A stretch of DNA of 39,621 nucleotides from Chloroflexota bacterium (GCA_023485685.1 JAMCZK010000019.1:1-39621); one strand, 5' to 3'. Shown: positions 14,238 to 22,712, numbered from the stretch's first letter. Numbers and translations: made by a program. Notes: generated by a model from the sequence alone, not told the origin.

Positions 14238-15764
14238 ATGGACGAGACTCACGACTACACGGATATTGAACGAGGGCGGCTGGAGAAGCTGCAACATTTG
14301 CGCGCTGAAGGAATCGAGCCTTTTCCGCCGCGGGTAGAGCGCAGCCACACCAACGCAGAAGCCATCAAGGCTTTTGAGAAATCCGAAAAGAAAAAAAGCA
14401 AGAAACCCCTACGCGCCACATTGGTAGGCAGGGTGCGCTCGATCCGCACGATGGGGAAAATCATCTTTGCCCACATAGAAGATGGTCACGGCAGCCTGCA
14501 GCTCTTCTTGCGCGCCAATGATCTCGGCGAAGAAAAGCTAGAGCTCTTTCGAAACTATTACGATATCGGGGATTTCGTGCAAGCGAGCGGCGAGATGTTC
14601 CGGACCAGGGCTGGCGAAGTGAGCCTGCGCGTCGAGGAATTCCGCATGATTGCCAAGGCCATTACGCCGTTGCCTGCGGCTAAAGACGAAGAGGTCGCAG
14701 GAGAGGTAGTGCGCCACGCTACCCTGGCCGATCCTGAGCTGCGCTACCGACAGCGTTATGCAGATTTAGCGGTGAATCCCCAAGTGCGCGAAATCTTCCG
14801 AGTGCGGGCAGCCATCACCCGCGCCCTGCGCGAATTCATGGATAGCCAGGATTTCATCGAGGTGGAGACGCCCGTGTTGCAGCCGGTTTACGGCGGAGCG
14901 GCGGCCAGGCCTTTTACCACCCATCACAATCAGCTGAAACAGGATTTATACCTGCGGATCTCTTTTGAACTGTATCTCAAGCGCCTGCTGGTGGGTGGCT
15001 TCGAGCGCGTATATGAAATTGGGCGGGATTTTCGCAACGAGGGCGTGGATCGCAAGCACAACCCAGAATTCACCATGCTGGAGTTTTACATGGCCTACGC
15101 TGATTACCAGCGCGTGATGGAATTCACCGAGGAGATGCTGTTGTTCACCGGCAAGCAAGTGCTGGGCGGAACGAAGTTTACCTATCAGGGAAACAAAATT
15201 GATCTTGGCGTGGATTGGCCCCGTATTGAACTCAGCGAAGCGGTGCTTGAATTCACAGGGATCCACCTGAAAGATTATCCGGATGCCGCCAGCCTGGCGG
15301 CCGCTATGATGGCGAAGAAATACAACGTCCCGGCGGGCGCCTCGCGCGGCAAACTGATTGACGATATGTTGGGCGCGCAGGTGGAACCACGTCTGATTCA
15401 GCCCACCTTCCTTTACAACTACCCCCGTGAAGTTTCACCACTGGCAAAGAGTCTGCCGAGCAACCCGCAGATCGTCGAACGTTTTGAAGGATACATGGGC
15501 GGTTTCGAGATTTGCAATGCCTTCACCGAACTCAACGACCCGCTGGATCAGCTTTCCCGCTTCGAGGAGATGAGCCGTAATCTAAAGGCTGGCGACGAGG
15601 AATTGCACCCCATGGACGAGGACTATCTCCGCGCCATGCGATATGGTATGCCGCCCAATGGTGGTTTCGGCATGGGCATCGACCGGTTGACCATGCTGTT
15701 TACCGACCAGGCGAATATTCGCGAGGTGATCCTGTTTCCACATTTGAGGAAACGAGAAGAATGA
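14238..15764 (+). CDS. lysS: Lysyl-tRNA synthetase, class II
   Basis: 508 residues, normal length. The N-terminal OB-fold anticodon-binding domain is at about 55-160 (VGRVRSIRTMGKIIFAHIED). The catalytic domain has motif 2 in FRNEGVDRKHNPEFTMLEFY near 270 and motif 3 in GFGMGIDRLTMLF near 480. It charges tRNA-Lys. GAAGG precedes the ATG, and TAATAAT just upstream may be its -10. The gene ends shortly before a large nested inverted repeat (15769-15858). Confidence 0.97.
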   Translation: MDETHDYTDIERGRLEKLQHLRAEGIEPFPPRVERSHTNAEAIKAFEKSEKKKSKKPLRATLVGRVRSIRTMGKIIFAHIEDGHGSLQLFLRANDLGEEKLELFRNYYDIGDFVQASGEMFRTRAGEVSLRVEEFRMIAKAITPLPAAKDEEVAGEVVRHATLADPELRYRQRYADLAVNPQVREIFRVRAAITRALREFMDSQDFIEVETPVLQPVYGGAAARPFTTHHNQLKQDLYLRISFELYLKRLLVGGFERVYEIGRDFRNEGVDRKHNPEFTMLEFYMAYADYQRVMEFTEEMLLFTGKQVLGGTKFTYQGNKIDLGVDWPRIELSEAVLEFTGIHLKDYPDAASLAAAMMAKKYNVPAGASRGKLIDDMLGAQVEPRLIQPTFLYNYPREVSPLAKSLPSNPQIVERFEGYMGGFEICNAFTELNDPLDQLSRFEEMSRNLKAGDEELHPMDEDYLRAMRYGMPPNGGFGMGIDRLTMLFTDQANIREVILFPHLRKREE

Positions 15765-15768
15765 AAAA

Positions 15769-15858
15769 AACCTCACCCCCTGCGATGAAGACGGTTTTAT
15801 CATCACCATTCGCCCCCTCTCCAGCTTTTGCGGGAGAGGGGGGAAGGGGGGTGAGGTT
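15769..15858. repeat. Nested inverted repeat after lysS
   Basis: Outer arms AACCTCACCCCC (15769-15780) and GGGGGTGAGGTT (about 15847-15858); inner stem CCCCCTCTCC / GGGAGAGGGG (15813-15841) around a TTTTGC loop. It could end lysS transcription but lacks a T tract, so an extragenic palindrome is as likely. Confidence 0.65.
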
Positions 15859-15867
15859 CTCCCGTCA

Positions 15868-16039
15868 ATGAAAACACCGCATCATCGAGTGAATCCATTG
15901 CTTGAGCAATCTCGCCGCCTCCGCCGAGAACAAACGCCATCGGAGTTTAAATTGTGGCAAGAACTTCGTAGCCGGAGGACGCCAGCATATTATTGCAAAC
16001 TACATTGTTGATTTCTACTGTGCTGAAGTGAAGTTGATT
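15868..16039 (+). pseudogene. Broken DUF559 (Vsr-like endonuclease fold) remnant
   Basis: From ATG 15868 one frame reads MKTPHHRVNPLLEQSRRLRR then QTPSEFKLWQELRSRR, the standard N-terminus of DUF559 proteins, and hits TGA at 16009. The next part of the same family, GRQHIIANYIVDFYCAEVK, is in the +1 frame at about 15978-16034. About seven family codons between them are missing, so a deletion shifted the frame. The catalytic C-terminal half is absent and Nudix sequence follows directly after KLIV. DUF559 proteins resemble very-short-patch-repair-type endonucleases; this copy cannot be active. Confidence 0.75.
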
Positions 16040-16480
16040 GTGACCCGCGCTGCTGCCATCATCCTTAAAGACGATTCGCTTGCCCTCATCAAACGGAACC
16101 GCGCTGGTCAAATCTACTATATTTTTCCCGGCGGCCAAATCGAAGAAGGCGAATCTCAGATTGAGACTGTTGTCCGCGAAAGCAAGGAAGAATTGGGGCT
16201 TGAGGTCAATGTGGGTCCTCTGGTGGCCGAAGTAATCTTCAAAGGCAAAAGTCAATTTCATTATTTGGCAGAAGTAATTAGTGGTGAATTTGGCACTGGC
16301 CAAGGCGAGGAGATCTTGGGTTTAGTTCCCACAGCATACGGCACCTATGCACCCGTTTGGGTACCTTTGGCAGAGCTTCTCCAACGTGACATCCGTCCAC
16401 TACCCGTTGCCGAGTTGGTGCTGAGGTCGCAAATCGATGGTTGGCCTCGCGAAGCTCTGCTGATCAAGGAAAGCAACTAG
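16040..16480 (+). CDS. Nudix hydrolase
   Basis: 146 residues from GTG at 16040. The frame is open back to about 15900, but those residues are DUF559 remnant. VTRAAAIILKDDSLALIKRN is the usual first strand of the fold. The Nudix box is complete: G-x5-E-x7-REx-x-EE-x-G in GGQIEEGESQIETVV followed by RESKEELGL. It hydrolyses a nucleoside diphosphate linked to another group; the substrate is not deducible. No good ribosome binding site is visible for the GTG, so translation may instead start within the remnant and give a chimeric N-terminus. Confidence 0.8.
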   Translation: MTRAAAIILKDDSLALIKRNRAGQIYYIFPGGQIEEGESQIETVVRESKEELGLEVNVGPLVAEVIFKGKSQFHYLAEVISGEFGTGQGEEILGLVPTAYGTYAPVWVPLAELLQRDIRPLPVAELVLRSQIDGWPREALLIKESN

Positions 16481-16492
16481 ATTTCCTGTATA

Positions 16493-16524
16493 CTGTCAAC
16501 CGTCAACTGTAAACTGTCTACTGA
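16493..16524. repeat. Dispersed 32-base repeat, copy 2
   Basis: Matches 8376-8407 at 30 of 32 positions. It ends four bases before the ATG of the deoxynucleoside kinase gene, leaving no room for a normal ribosome binding site. Confidence 0.75.
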
Positions 16525-16527
16525 CAT

Positions 16528-17172
16528 ATGGCTGCTAAACGTCTCCTGCTCGTAGCCGGCAACATCGGTGCCGGCAAAACTTCCCTGGCGCAGAAGCTGG
16601 GCGCTAAACTGGGCTGGCGCACAGGCTTCGAAACCATCGAAGAGAATCCTTACCTGGGCAAGTTCTATGGAAATATGGCGCAATGGTCCTTCCACCTGCA
16701 AGTCTTCCTGTTAGGCCAGCGGGCCGAGCAACACCTGACGGCTTACCGGGATCCCCAATCCTATATCCTGGATCGCAGCATCTATGAAGATTTCCACATT
16801 TTTGCCCGCGCACTGCACCAACTGGGCAATATGAGCGCCGAGGATCTATTTACTTACGAACGCGTATACAAGATGGTCATCGAATATTTACCGTGGCCCG
16901 ACCTGCTCATCTTCCTGCACGCGCCGGTTGACGCGCTGATCGAGCGAATCAAGATCCGCGGGCGCGACATCGAAAAGGGCATCACCGCTGAGTATTTGAA
17001 ATTGCTAGAAGGCTATTACAACGAATGGCTGGCGACGTTCGATCTTTGCCCGGTGCTCAAGGTGCCTTCGGGCGACCTGGACTTCGTCCATCACCCTAAG
17101 CATTTGGATATTGTCATCGAAAAGATCGAGGAAAAGCTTTCGGGGAAAGAAGACGTCGTCTTCCCAGAATAA
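16528..17172 (+). CDS. Deoxynucleoside kinase (dGK/dAK/dCK family)
   Basis: 214 residues. P-loop GNIGAGKTS at 11-19, IEENPYLGKFY near 38-48, RAEQHL, and DRSIYEDFHIF around 88-98 with the catalytic-site DRS motif; the LID region IKIRGRDIEKGI has the conserved arginines. It phosphorylates deoxynucleosides for dNTP salvage; whether A, G or C is preferred is not clear. The dispersed repeat directly upstream leaves no ribosome binding site, so the transcript may be leaderless or the gene translationally linked to the Nudix gene 48 bases before it. Confidence 0.9.
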   Translation: MAAKRLLLVAGNIGAGKTSLAQKLGAKLGWRTGFETIEENPYLGKFYGNMAQWSFHLQVFLLGQRAEQHLTAYRDPQSYILDRSIYEDFHIFARALHQLGNMSAEDLFTYERVYKMVIEYLPWPDLLIFLHAPVDALIERIKIRGRDIEKGITAEYLKLLEGYYNEWLATFDLCPVLKVPSGDLDFVHHPKHLDIVIEKIEEKLSGKEDVVFPE

Positions 17173-17179
17173 ATTCCAA

Positions 17180-18685
17180 TTATTCGACGAAATCTGCGGC
17201 GGATAACTCCATCTCGGGGATATCTGGCAGGTCGACCTGATATAGCCAGGCGTCGAAGAGATCATCCAGTTGCTGGCCGCTCACTTCTTCGGCGATGGCG
17301 ATGAAGTCCGCGGTGGCTGCGTTGCTGTGGGCATAACGTTCTGCATAGGTGCGGAGGATTTCGAAGAAGACCTCGTCGCCAACAGCCAGCCGCAGCGCAT
17401 GGAGGGTGAGGGCGCCGCGATAATACACATCGAAGCTAAACAGGTTTTCGGAACCCGGGTCACCAATGGGCCGGCCGATAAGGAATTCAGCATACGTAGC
17501 CAACTGCTCGTAGTTGAAAGAGATTTCTTCATCCATGGCTTCGCGGCCATATTTGTGCTCAGTCCACAGCAGGCTGGCATAGGTGGCAAAACCCTCGTTC
17601 AGCCAAATATCCTGCCAAGCTTTAAGCCCCACTGAATCGCCGAACCACATGTGGGAAAGTTCGTGAGCAACAACATATTCATCGGTGAAGCTGTTGCCGA
17701 AGACAACCAGCGTGGCGCTCTCCAGCGCAAAGCCAAGATCCTGGTCGTGCACGACCACGCCATAGACATCGAAGGGGTAGGGCCCGAAGACCTCCTCGAA
17801 AAAGGCGATCATGTCGCCTTGCCGCGCGAAGTTCTCGCGCACGTTTTCGCTGACACCTACGCCGAAATAATTGCGAATGGGAACCCCGGATGGGCCGGTG
17901 TATTCATCGATGTCGAATTCGCCGATGGCGACCGTGACAAGATAGGGCGCGATCGGGTCATCCATCGTCCAGCGATATGTAGATTCTGATCCAGATTCGT
18001 CTACGCCCTCAAGGATGCCATTGGCGGCTACCTCGAAGGGTTGATCGACTGTGATCGCAAATGAGTAGGTTGCCTTATCGATCGGGTGCTCATTGACCGG
18101 ATACCAGGTGGAAGCGCCGGTTGGCTCTCCAGCAACTACAACGCCAGTCTCGTAGTAGATCCAGCCCTCTGAGTACTCCGGACCAAAAACATCAATTCCT
18201 TCACCGGGTACGCCGTAATATACGATCACGATCTGAAGCGGGTCTCCTTCTACAGCAGCTTCAGGGAGAAAAACGGTGAGTTCGATACCATTGCGATCAA
18301 AAAGTGCTGCTTCGCCATTCACCGTAACTTCTTCGACGGTAAGCCCGAGCAGTTCAAGGTTCAAACTAGTGATCTGTTGCAATGCCTCGGCATCAATGGT
18401 CGTGGAACCAGAAATTTCATTGCTCCCCATTTCTACATTGAGCGCAATACTGTAATGCTGCACGTCATAGCCACCGTTGCCCAGATCCTCGAAATAGGGA
18501 TCGCCAATGCCATCGGGTCCCGGGTTCGGATTCGGCGGCGCCTCGAAAGTTGGCGTGGGCTCGAAATCCGGCTCGGGTGGGATAGGTGTGGCCACCGGTG
18601 TATCTGTAGCGGCGCCAAAATTCGAAATCGTATTGCAGGCGAGGCTGGCTGCAATTAGGATGACAAAGAATATTTTGGATTTCAT
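17180..18685 (-). CDS. Secreted M1-family metallopeptidase (lipoprotein)
   Basis: 501 residues. Signal peptide with lipobox SLAC (Cys17), then a Pro-rich linker to about 60, then the M1 N-terminal beta domain and catalytic domain. HELSH is at 341-345 with the third zinc ligand Glu364 in WLNEGFATY. The exopeptidase GAMEN motif is replaced by ALESAT near 320-325, which keeps the Glu. The protein is shorter than classic aminopeptidase N because the C-terminal HEAT-like domain is missing. It probably removes N-terminal residues from peptides outside the cell. It is convergent with the deoxynucleoside kinase gene with only seven bases between them. Confidence 0.9.
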   Translation of the reverse strand: MKSKIFFVILIAASLACNTISNFGAATDTPVATPIPPEPDFEPTPTFEAPPNPNPGPDGIGDPYFEDLGNGGYDVQHYSIALNVEMGSNEISGSTTIDAEALQQITSLNLELLGLTVEEVTVNGEAALFDRNGIELTVFLPEAAVEGDPLQIVIVYYGVPGEGIDVFGPEYSEGWIYYETGVVVAGEPTGASTWYPVNEHPIDKATYSFAITVDQPFEVAANGILEGVDESGSESTYRWTMDDPIAPYLVTVAIGEFDIDEYTGPSGVPIRNYFGVGVSENVRENFARQGDMIAFFEEVFGPYPFDVYGVVVHDQDLGFALESATLVVFGNSFTDEYVVAHELSHMWFGDSVGLKAWQDIWLNEGFATYASLLWTEHKYGREAMDEEISFNYEQLATYAEFLIGRPIGDPGSENLFSFDVYYRGALTLHALRLAVGDEVFFEILRTYAERYAHSNAATADFIAIAEEVSGQQLDDLFDAWLYQVDLPDIPEMELSAADFVE

Positions 18686-18725
18686 TGGCAGCTAGTTTAC
18701 TCGTTTTCACTTGCGGTGGTTCGTT

Positions 18726-18731
18726 TATAAT
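18726..18731 (+). promoter_or_regulatory. -10 box for the gene at 18768
   Basis: TATAAT with a poor -35 region; transcript start near 18738, giving a leader with a strong ribosome binding site. Confidence 0.5.
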
Positions 18732-18767
18732 GGTATGCATCGCCACATTTCCAAAAGGAGATAAATA

Positions 18768-19175
18768 ATGGCTAATGGTAAGGGAACCAAAGAAGACCCC
18801 TGGAAACTTAAAACTCCACCCGGAACCAGCGACTACACCATGTATAAGGACGATTCGGTTGACCCGCCGGTCATTGTATGCCAGGTGGGGTCGACCAAGC
18901 TGGGATACCTCTGGCGTGGCGTGGATGATCTGCATGCTATGTTGAAGAAGCATGGCGACTGGATGGAATTGGGCAGCGCTGACGAAAACAAGCCAGCGAA
19001 AGAGGGGACTGTAGAAGCCTGGGCGCGGTCTTCGAAGAATCCGGTCAAGGGTTGGTACGGTACCAAGAAGGGTTTGCGTGGCCGGTTTGGAATGTACATG
19101 CCGCCACTTTTGGAAGCGCTGGGTTTGGCTGAGGTTGAGCACAATCCACGCGGCAACCGCATGCGCGCAAAGTAA
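18768..19175 (+). CDS. Conserved hypothetical protein
   Basis: 135 residues with an excellent AAAAGGAG site nine bases before the ATG. The sequence opens MANGKGTKEDPWKLKTPPGT and carries DDLHAMLKKHGDWMELGSAD and a C-terminal KKGLRGRFGMYMPPLLEALG. No signal peptide, membrane segment or obvious catalytic motif. I recall highly similar proteins being widespread in environmental bacteria (I think the DUF6855 family), but I am not sure of the number, and the function is unknown. Single gene; it ends at a perfect palindromic terminator shared with glyA-gcvT. Confidence 0.85.
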   Translation: MANGKGTKEDPWKLKTPPGTSDYTMYKDDSVDPPVIVCQVGSTKLGYLWRGVDDLHAMLKKHGDWMELGSADENKPAKEGTVEAWARSSKNPVKGWYGTKKGLRGRFGMYMPPLLEALGLAEVEHNPRGNRMRAK

Positions 19176-19181
19176 CGCGAA

Positions 19182-19221
19182 AACAAAAACGGGCGACTAC
19201 ATGTAGTCGCCCGTTTTTGTT
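19182..19221. terminator. Perfect bidirectional terminator
   Basis: A fully self-complementary 40-base sequence centred at 19201/19202: AACAAAAACGGGCGACTAC and its exact inverse. It serves both convergent genes (18768 and glyA-gcvT). Confidence 0.93.
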
Positions 19222-19231
19222 ATCTCACTGA

Positions 19232-22200
19232 TTACTTCAGGAAGCGACTCAACACCGTCGCTTCTGTCGGCGTAGCCCCGGCAATATCTTTGCCATGCAT
19301 GCCCTGGTATACGAGGAATGTCGAGCCTTCCTTGCCGAATTTCTTATCGACGTAAGCTTGACCCGTGAGAGTGCCTTCGCTATCCAGCGAGCAACTGGTC
19401 ACCTCGCCGATCACCTTGCCGTCTTTGTCGGTCACCGGGTCGCCCTGGTGCGCCATGCGCACGCCGGGTGGGAAGCGGAAGCGAACGACTTCGCGGGTGC
19501 GCTTCTCCTCGTGAGCCAGGTACGCGCTGCGGCCTACGAACCACGGCTTGGTGCCATCCACGAACGTGCGGAAGCCGGCATCAGCCGGACCCATGTTCAG
19601 CGGCCCGGCCAATTCCTGACCGTACAGCGGCAAGCCTGCTTCGATGCGCAGCGAATCGCGCGCGCCCAAGCCGATCGGCTTCAACCCAAATTGCCCACCG
19701 ACTCTGAACAACGCCTTCCACAGCTCTACGGCTTTCTCTGGATGCACGAAGAGCTCGAAGGAAAGTGGTTCGCCCGTATATCCCGTTCGGGAAACAATCA
19801 GGTTGATCCCATCCAGAGTCACCTGCGTGACCCCGAAGCGTTTCATCTTCTGGATGCGTTGTTTGTCTGCCGCGGTCGATTCCAATGCCAGCAAAATCTT
19901 GCGAGACCTCGGACCCTGCAGCGCCAGATCGACGCGCATGTCTTTGCCCGAACTGGCCGCGCGCAGATTGCGCAAGCGCAGCCCGCGGCCGTAAGTCAGC
20001 GCCCAGGGTCGCTGGCGATCGACGCAAACCTTGCCTTCGCGCACGGCGTTTAGCCATGCCCAGTTCTTGTCATCGTTGGAGGCGTTGACCACAATGAGAA
20101 AATGCTCTTTGGTCAAGCGGTAGACAATCAAATCATCGATGACCTTGGCGTCAGGGTCCAGGAAATGCGTATACACGGATTGCCCGATGGGCAGGCCGGT
20201 GATGTCGTTCCCGCAGACTGAATCCAGGAAGGACGCGGCTTGCGGGCCACTGGCATCGTAGACGCCCATGTGACTAACATCGAACAAGCCGGCGGCATTG
20301 CGTACGGCCAGGTGCTCCTCGCGCACGGAAGAGTAACGCAAGGGCATTTCCCAGCCCGCAAAAGGCACCACCTTTGCTCCTAAAGCAACATGGGTGTCGA
20401 ACAGCGGTGTGCGCCTAAGCGGGGCTTCGGCAGGAGGCTGCCAGGAGAAACTAGGCAGGGGAGTGCCTTTTTCCACGGACATACCTACAGAGAAAGGCTT
20501 TGGGGTCACGCAGGTTTTGCCGATGGGCGCGGTGACCCTAAGCTTGGATTCGCGCACCACCACCGGGCCAGGTGCCTTGCGCTGCAGGTCCTTTGGATCA
20601 ATGGCTACATAGCCATCTGAGAGCGCCCGCAGCCAGGCAGCGGCCAGGGCAGCTTTTGCGCGCGCTACGCTGAGCAGGTAGCTATCGGCACCCAACAATC
20701 GGATGCCGGCTTTGATTTCGCCTTTTGGCGTGTGTAGGACCGTGGGCTGTGTGGCTCCCTTGGCTAGTTTCTCGAGATCCGTCGGCAGCGCAATGTTCAA
20801 CAAGCTGCCCGCTCGAAGGCCGCTGACCTCCAAGCCCACCCAGGGTGATTTGCCCTTTGGTTTGTCGTCGATGTAATAGAAGTGTGGGTAGCCGTGGCTA
20901 GGTGGTTTGAAATCGATCCCAGCTTTCTCAGCTAAATTCCGCACCTTGAGTTTGGTTTCCTCAAGGGCGTTAAAATCCACTTTGGCGCGTTGGCTGAGTG
21001 AGGAGGCCGAGCGATCGCGGTAGGGAATGCAGGCTAGCAAGACGTCGGCGATCAGGTCTGCCACTTGCTCGCTTTCTTTTTCCTTGAACCCACGCTGGGT
21101 AATCCATGGTGTGCCCAAACGAACGCCGGAAGGGTTCATCGCAGACTTGTCGCCGGGGATGGTGTTGCGATTGACTACTAGCCCGGCCAAGTCTAAGATG
21201 CGTGCGGCCATATCCCCGGAAAGCGTCGTACCATCCGGGCCCTTGACTGATTTGCAATCCAAGTTGGTGAGGTGTGAATTCGTGCCGCCATAGGGAATGC
21301 GGAAGCCGCGCGCTTTCAGGCGCTCGGTGAGCGCGGCGCAATTTTTAATGACCTGGGCTTGCAATTTCTTGAATTCTTTGGTCTGCGCGATCTTGAATGT
21401 GAGCGCCAGCGCAGCGAACACGTTAACGTGGGGGCCACCTTGTTCGCCGGGAAAAACGGCGCGGTCGATTTTCTCTGCTAACTTTTTATCGGTGGTCAGG
21501 ATAATGGCGCCGCGCGGACCATTCAGTGTTTTATGTGTCGTTGAGGTGACCACATGCGCATGTCCGATGGGGGAAGGATATACACCCGCAGCGATGAGGC
21601 CGGCTACATGAGCGATGTCTGCCAGCAAATAGGCCCCTACGGAATCCGCAATCCTGCGCAATGCAGCCCAGTCTGCAGCCCAAGGATATGAGGAGAAACC
21701 TCCGATGATCATTTTCGGCTTGTGGGCAGACGCCAGTTCAGCAACTGCTTCATAATCGATGCGCTCCGTTTCGGGGTCCACAGTGTAGTGGACGATCTTG
21801 TAGTACTTCCCCGAACGGTTGACTGGCGACCCGTGCGAGAGGTGGCCGCCGTGCAACAGGTTCATGCCCATCACAGTGTCGCCTGGGTTCACCAGGGCGT
21901 GGTAGACGGCGTTGTTGGCAGGCGCTCCAGAGAGTGCCTGCACGTTGACGTAGAGTTGGTTGGCGCTGATACCATTGGTGGCAAAGGTCTCGGCTACGCG
22001 CCGGCGAGCCAGCGCCTCGACTGCGTCGGCATATTCGACGCCTTTGTAATAACGCGGATCGGCTTCACGGCGATAGTGACCCAGCCGTGTTTCGTAATCC
22101 AGGATTTCAGGTTCTTTCAACCAGCGCGAATCCTCATCCGGATAACCTTCCGCGTAAATATTCTGGAAGGCGGAAGAGAGCGCCTCGCGCACCGCCAGCG

Positions 22201-22342
22201 GTGCACTGCTTTCGCTGGGGATAAGAATGATCCGGCGGTATTGCCGCTCGGTTTCTAGTTGGGTGAGCTCGTAAACGTTGGGGTCGAGGGCAGCCAGGCT
22301 GCCACGGAAGAGATAATCTGATGGTCGCTTTTTCGTAGCCAT
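19232..22342 (-). CDS. glyA-gcvT: Serine hydroxymethyltransferase-aminomethyltransferase fusion
   Basis: 1036 residues in one frame. Residues 1 to about 475 are SHMT: IPSESSAPLAVREAL near 42-55, HGGHLSHG, ADIAHVAGLI, the PLP lysine Lys271 in TSTTHKTLNGPRGA, and NPSGVRLGTPWITQRG. Residues about 480-640 are an extra region unlike either partner (VGLEVSGLRAGSLLNIALP and onwards). Residues about 645-1036 are GcvT: TPLFDTHVALGAKVVPFAGW, YTHFLDPDAKVIDDLIVY with the catalytic Asp pair, and ARDSLRIEAGLPLYGQEL. SHMT converts serine and THF to glycine and methylene-THF; GcvT makes methylene-THF from aminomethylated GcvH. Both active sites look intact. A TTGACC-18-TAGAAT promoter ends six bases before the ATG (leaderless). 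Confidence 0.93.
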   Translation of the reverse strand: MATKKRPSDYLFRGSLAALDPNVYELTQLETERQYRRIILIPSESSAPLAVREALSSAFQNIYAEGYPDEDSRWLKEPEILDYETRLGHYRREADPRYYKGVEYADAVEALARRRVAETFATNGISANQLYVNVQALSGAPANNAVYHALVNPGDTVMGMNLLHGGHLSHGSPVNRSGKYYKIVHYTVDPETERIDYEAVAELASAHKPKMIIGGFSSYPWAADWAALRRIADSVGAYLLADIAHVAGLIAAGVYPSPIGHAHVVTSTTHKTLNGPRGAIILTTDKKLAEKIDRAVFPGEQGGPHVNVFAALALTFKIAQTKEFKKLQAQVIKNCAALTERLKARGFRIPYGGTNSHLTNLDCKSVKGPDGTTLSGDMAARILDLAGLVVNRNTIPGDKSAMNPSGVRLGTPWITQRGFKEKESEQVADLIADVLLACIPYRDRSASSLSQRAKVDFNALEETKLKVRNLAEKAGIDFKPPSHGYPHFYYIDDKPKGKSPWVGLEVSGLRAGSLLNIALPTDLEKLAKGATQPTVLHTPKGEIKAGIRLLGADSYLLSVARAKAALAAAWLRALSDGYVAIDPKDLQRKAPGPVVVRESKLRVTAPIGKTCVTPKPFSVGMSVEKGTPLPSFSWQPPAEAPLRRTPLFDTHVALGAKVVPFAGWEMPLRYSSVREEHLAVRNAAGLFDVSHMGVYDASGPQAASFLDSVCGNDITGLPIGQSVYTHFLDPDAKVIDDLIVYRLTKEHFLIVVNASNDDKNWAWLNAVREGKVCVDRQRPWALTYGRGLRLRNLRAASSGKDMRVDLALQGPRSRKILLALESTAADKQRIQKMKRFGVTQVTLDGINLIVSRTGYTGEPLSFELFVHPEKAVELWKALFRVGGQFGLKPIGLGARDSLRIEAGLPLYGQELAGPLNMGPADAGFRTFVDGTKPWFVGRSAYLAHEEKRTREVVRFRFPPGVRMAHQGDPVTDKDGKVIGEVTSCSLDSEGTLTGQAYVDKKFGKEGSTFLVYQGMHGKDIAGATPTEATVLSRFLK

Positions 22343-22348
22343 AGAATG

Positions 22349-22378
22349 ATTCTAGTCCTTCGAGGATTAGGTGGTCAA
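22349..22378 (-). promoter_or_regulatory. Promoter of glyA-gcvT, leaderless placement
   Basis: Minus-strand TTGACC (22378-22373), 18 bases, TAGAAT (22354-22349), then six bases to the ATG at 22342. There is no room for a glycine riboswitch in the transcript. Confidence 0.7.
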
Positions 22379-22509
22379 GAGAGGTTGTTTAGACTCAGAT
22401 TTAACTAGCAGCAATCTAAGCCCGGTCTTACTGGGCAAAGGTCGCGTAGAATATCGTTTAAGCATCAAAATTCCTGCTGCGAGACGATGCATAGGGTTGT
22501 TAAATAAAA

Positions 22510-22712
22510 AGAGAGAAAACGCCGGAACTTTTCAGCTTCAGTCGCACTTTCGCTCCGACCAGTTCGCCTCTGGCCGGCGGGGCGCAACTTCGCCGCTTTG
22601 ACTCTGCCGCTCATCGCATTCGCGATGCCTTGTAGCTTCAGTCTTGAGACTGTTCCCGCAAGCCGTTCCCGCCGCGGCAGCAACCAAAAGCCATGCTCCG
22701 GCGTTTCTTTCT
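22510..22712. repeat. About 200-base element with terminal inverted repeats
   Basis: AGAGAGAAAACGCCGGA at the left and TCCGGCGTTTCTTTCT at the right are imperfect inverses. GC-rich sequence lies between, with CTTCAGTC occurring twice and a TGGCCGGCGGGGCG block. No ORF of any quality. It fills most of the 22343-22801 gap, where I see nothing else but the glyA-gcvT promoter. Confidence 0.4.

Noticed and set aside
15769-15858. Intrinsic terminator for lysS
   Set aside because: Stems are strong but no T tract follows, so it is listed as a repeat.
22343-22500. Glycine riboswitch before glyA-gcvT
   Set aside because: The promoter ends six bases before the ATG, leaving no leader, and no conserved riboswitch core is visible upstream.
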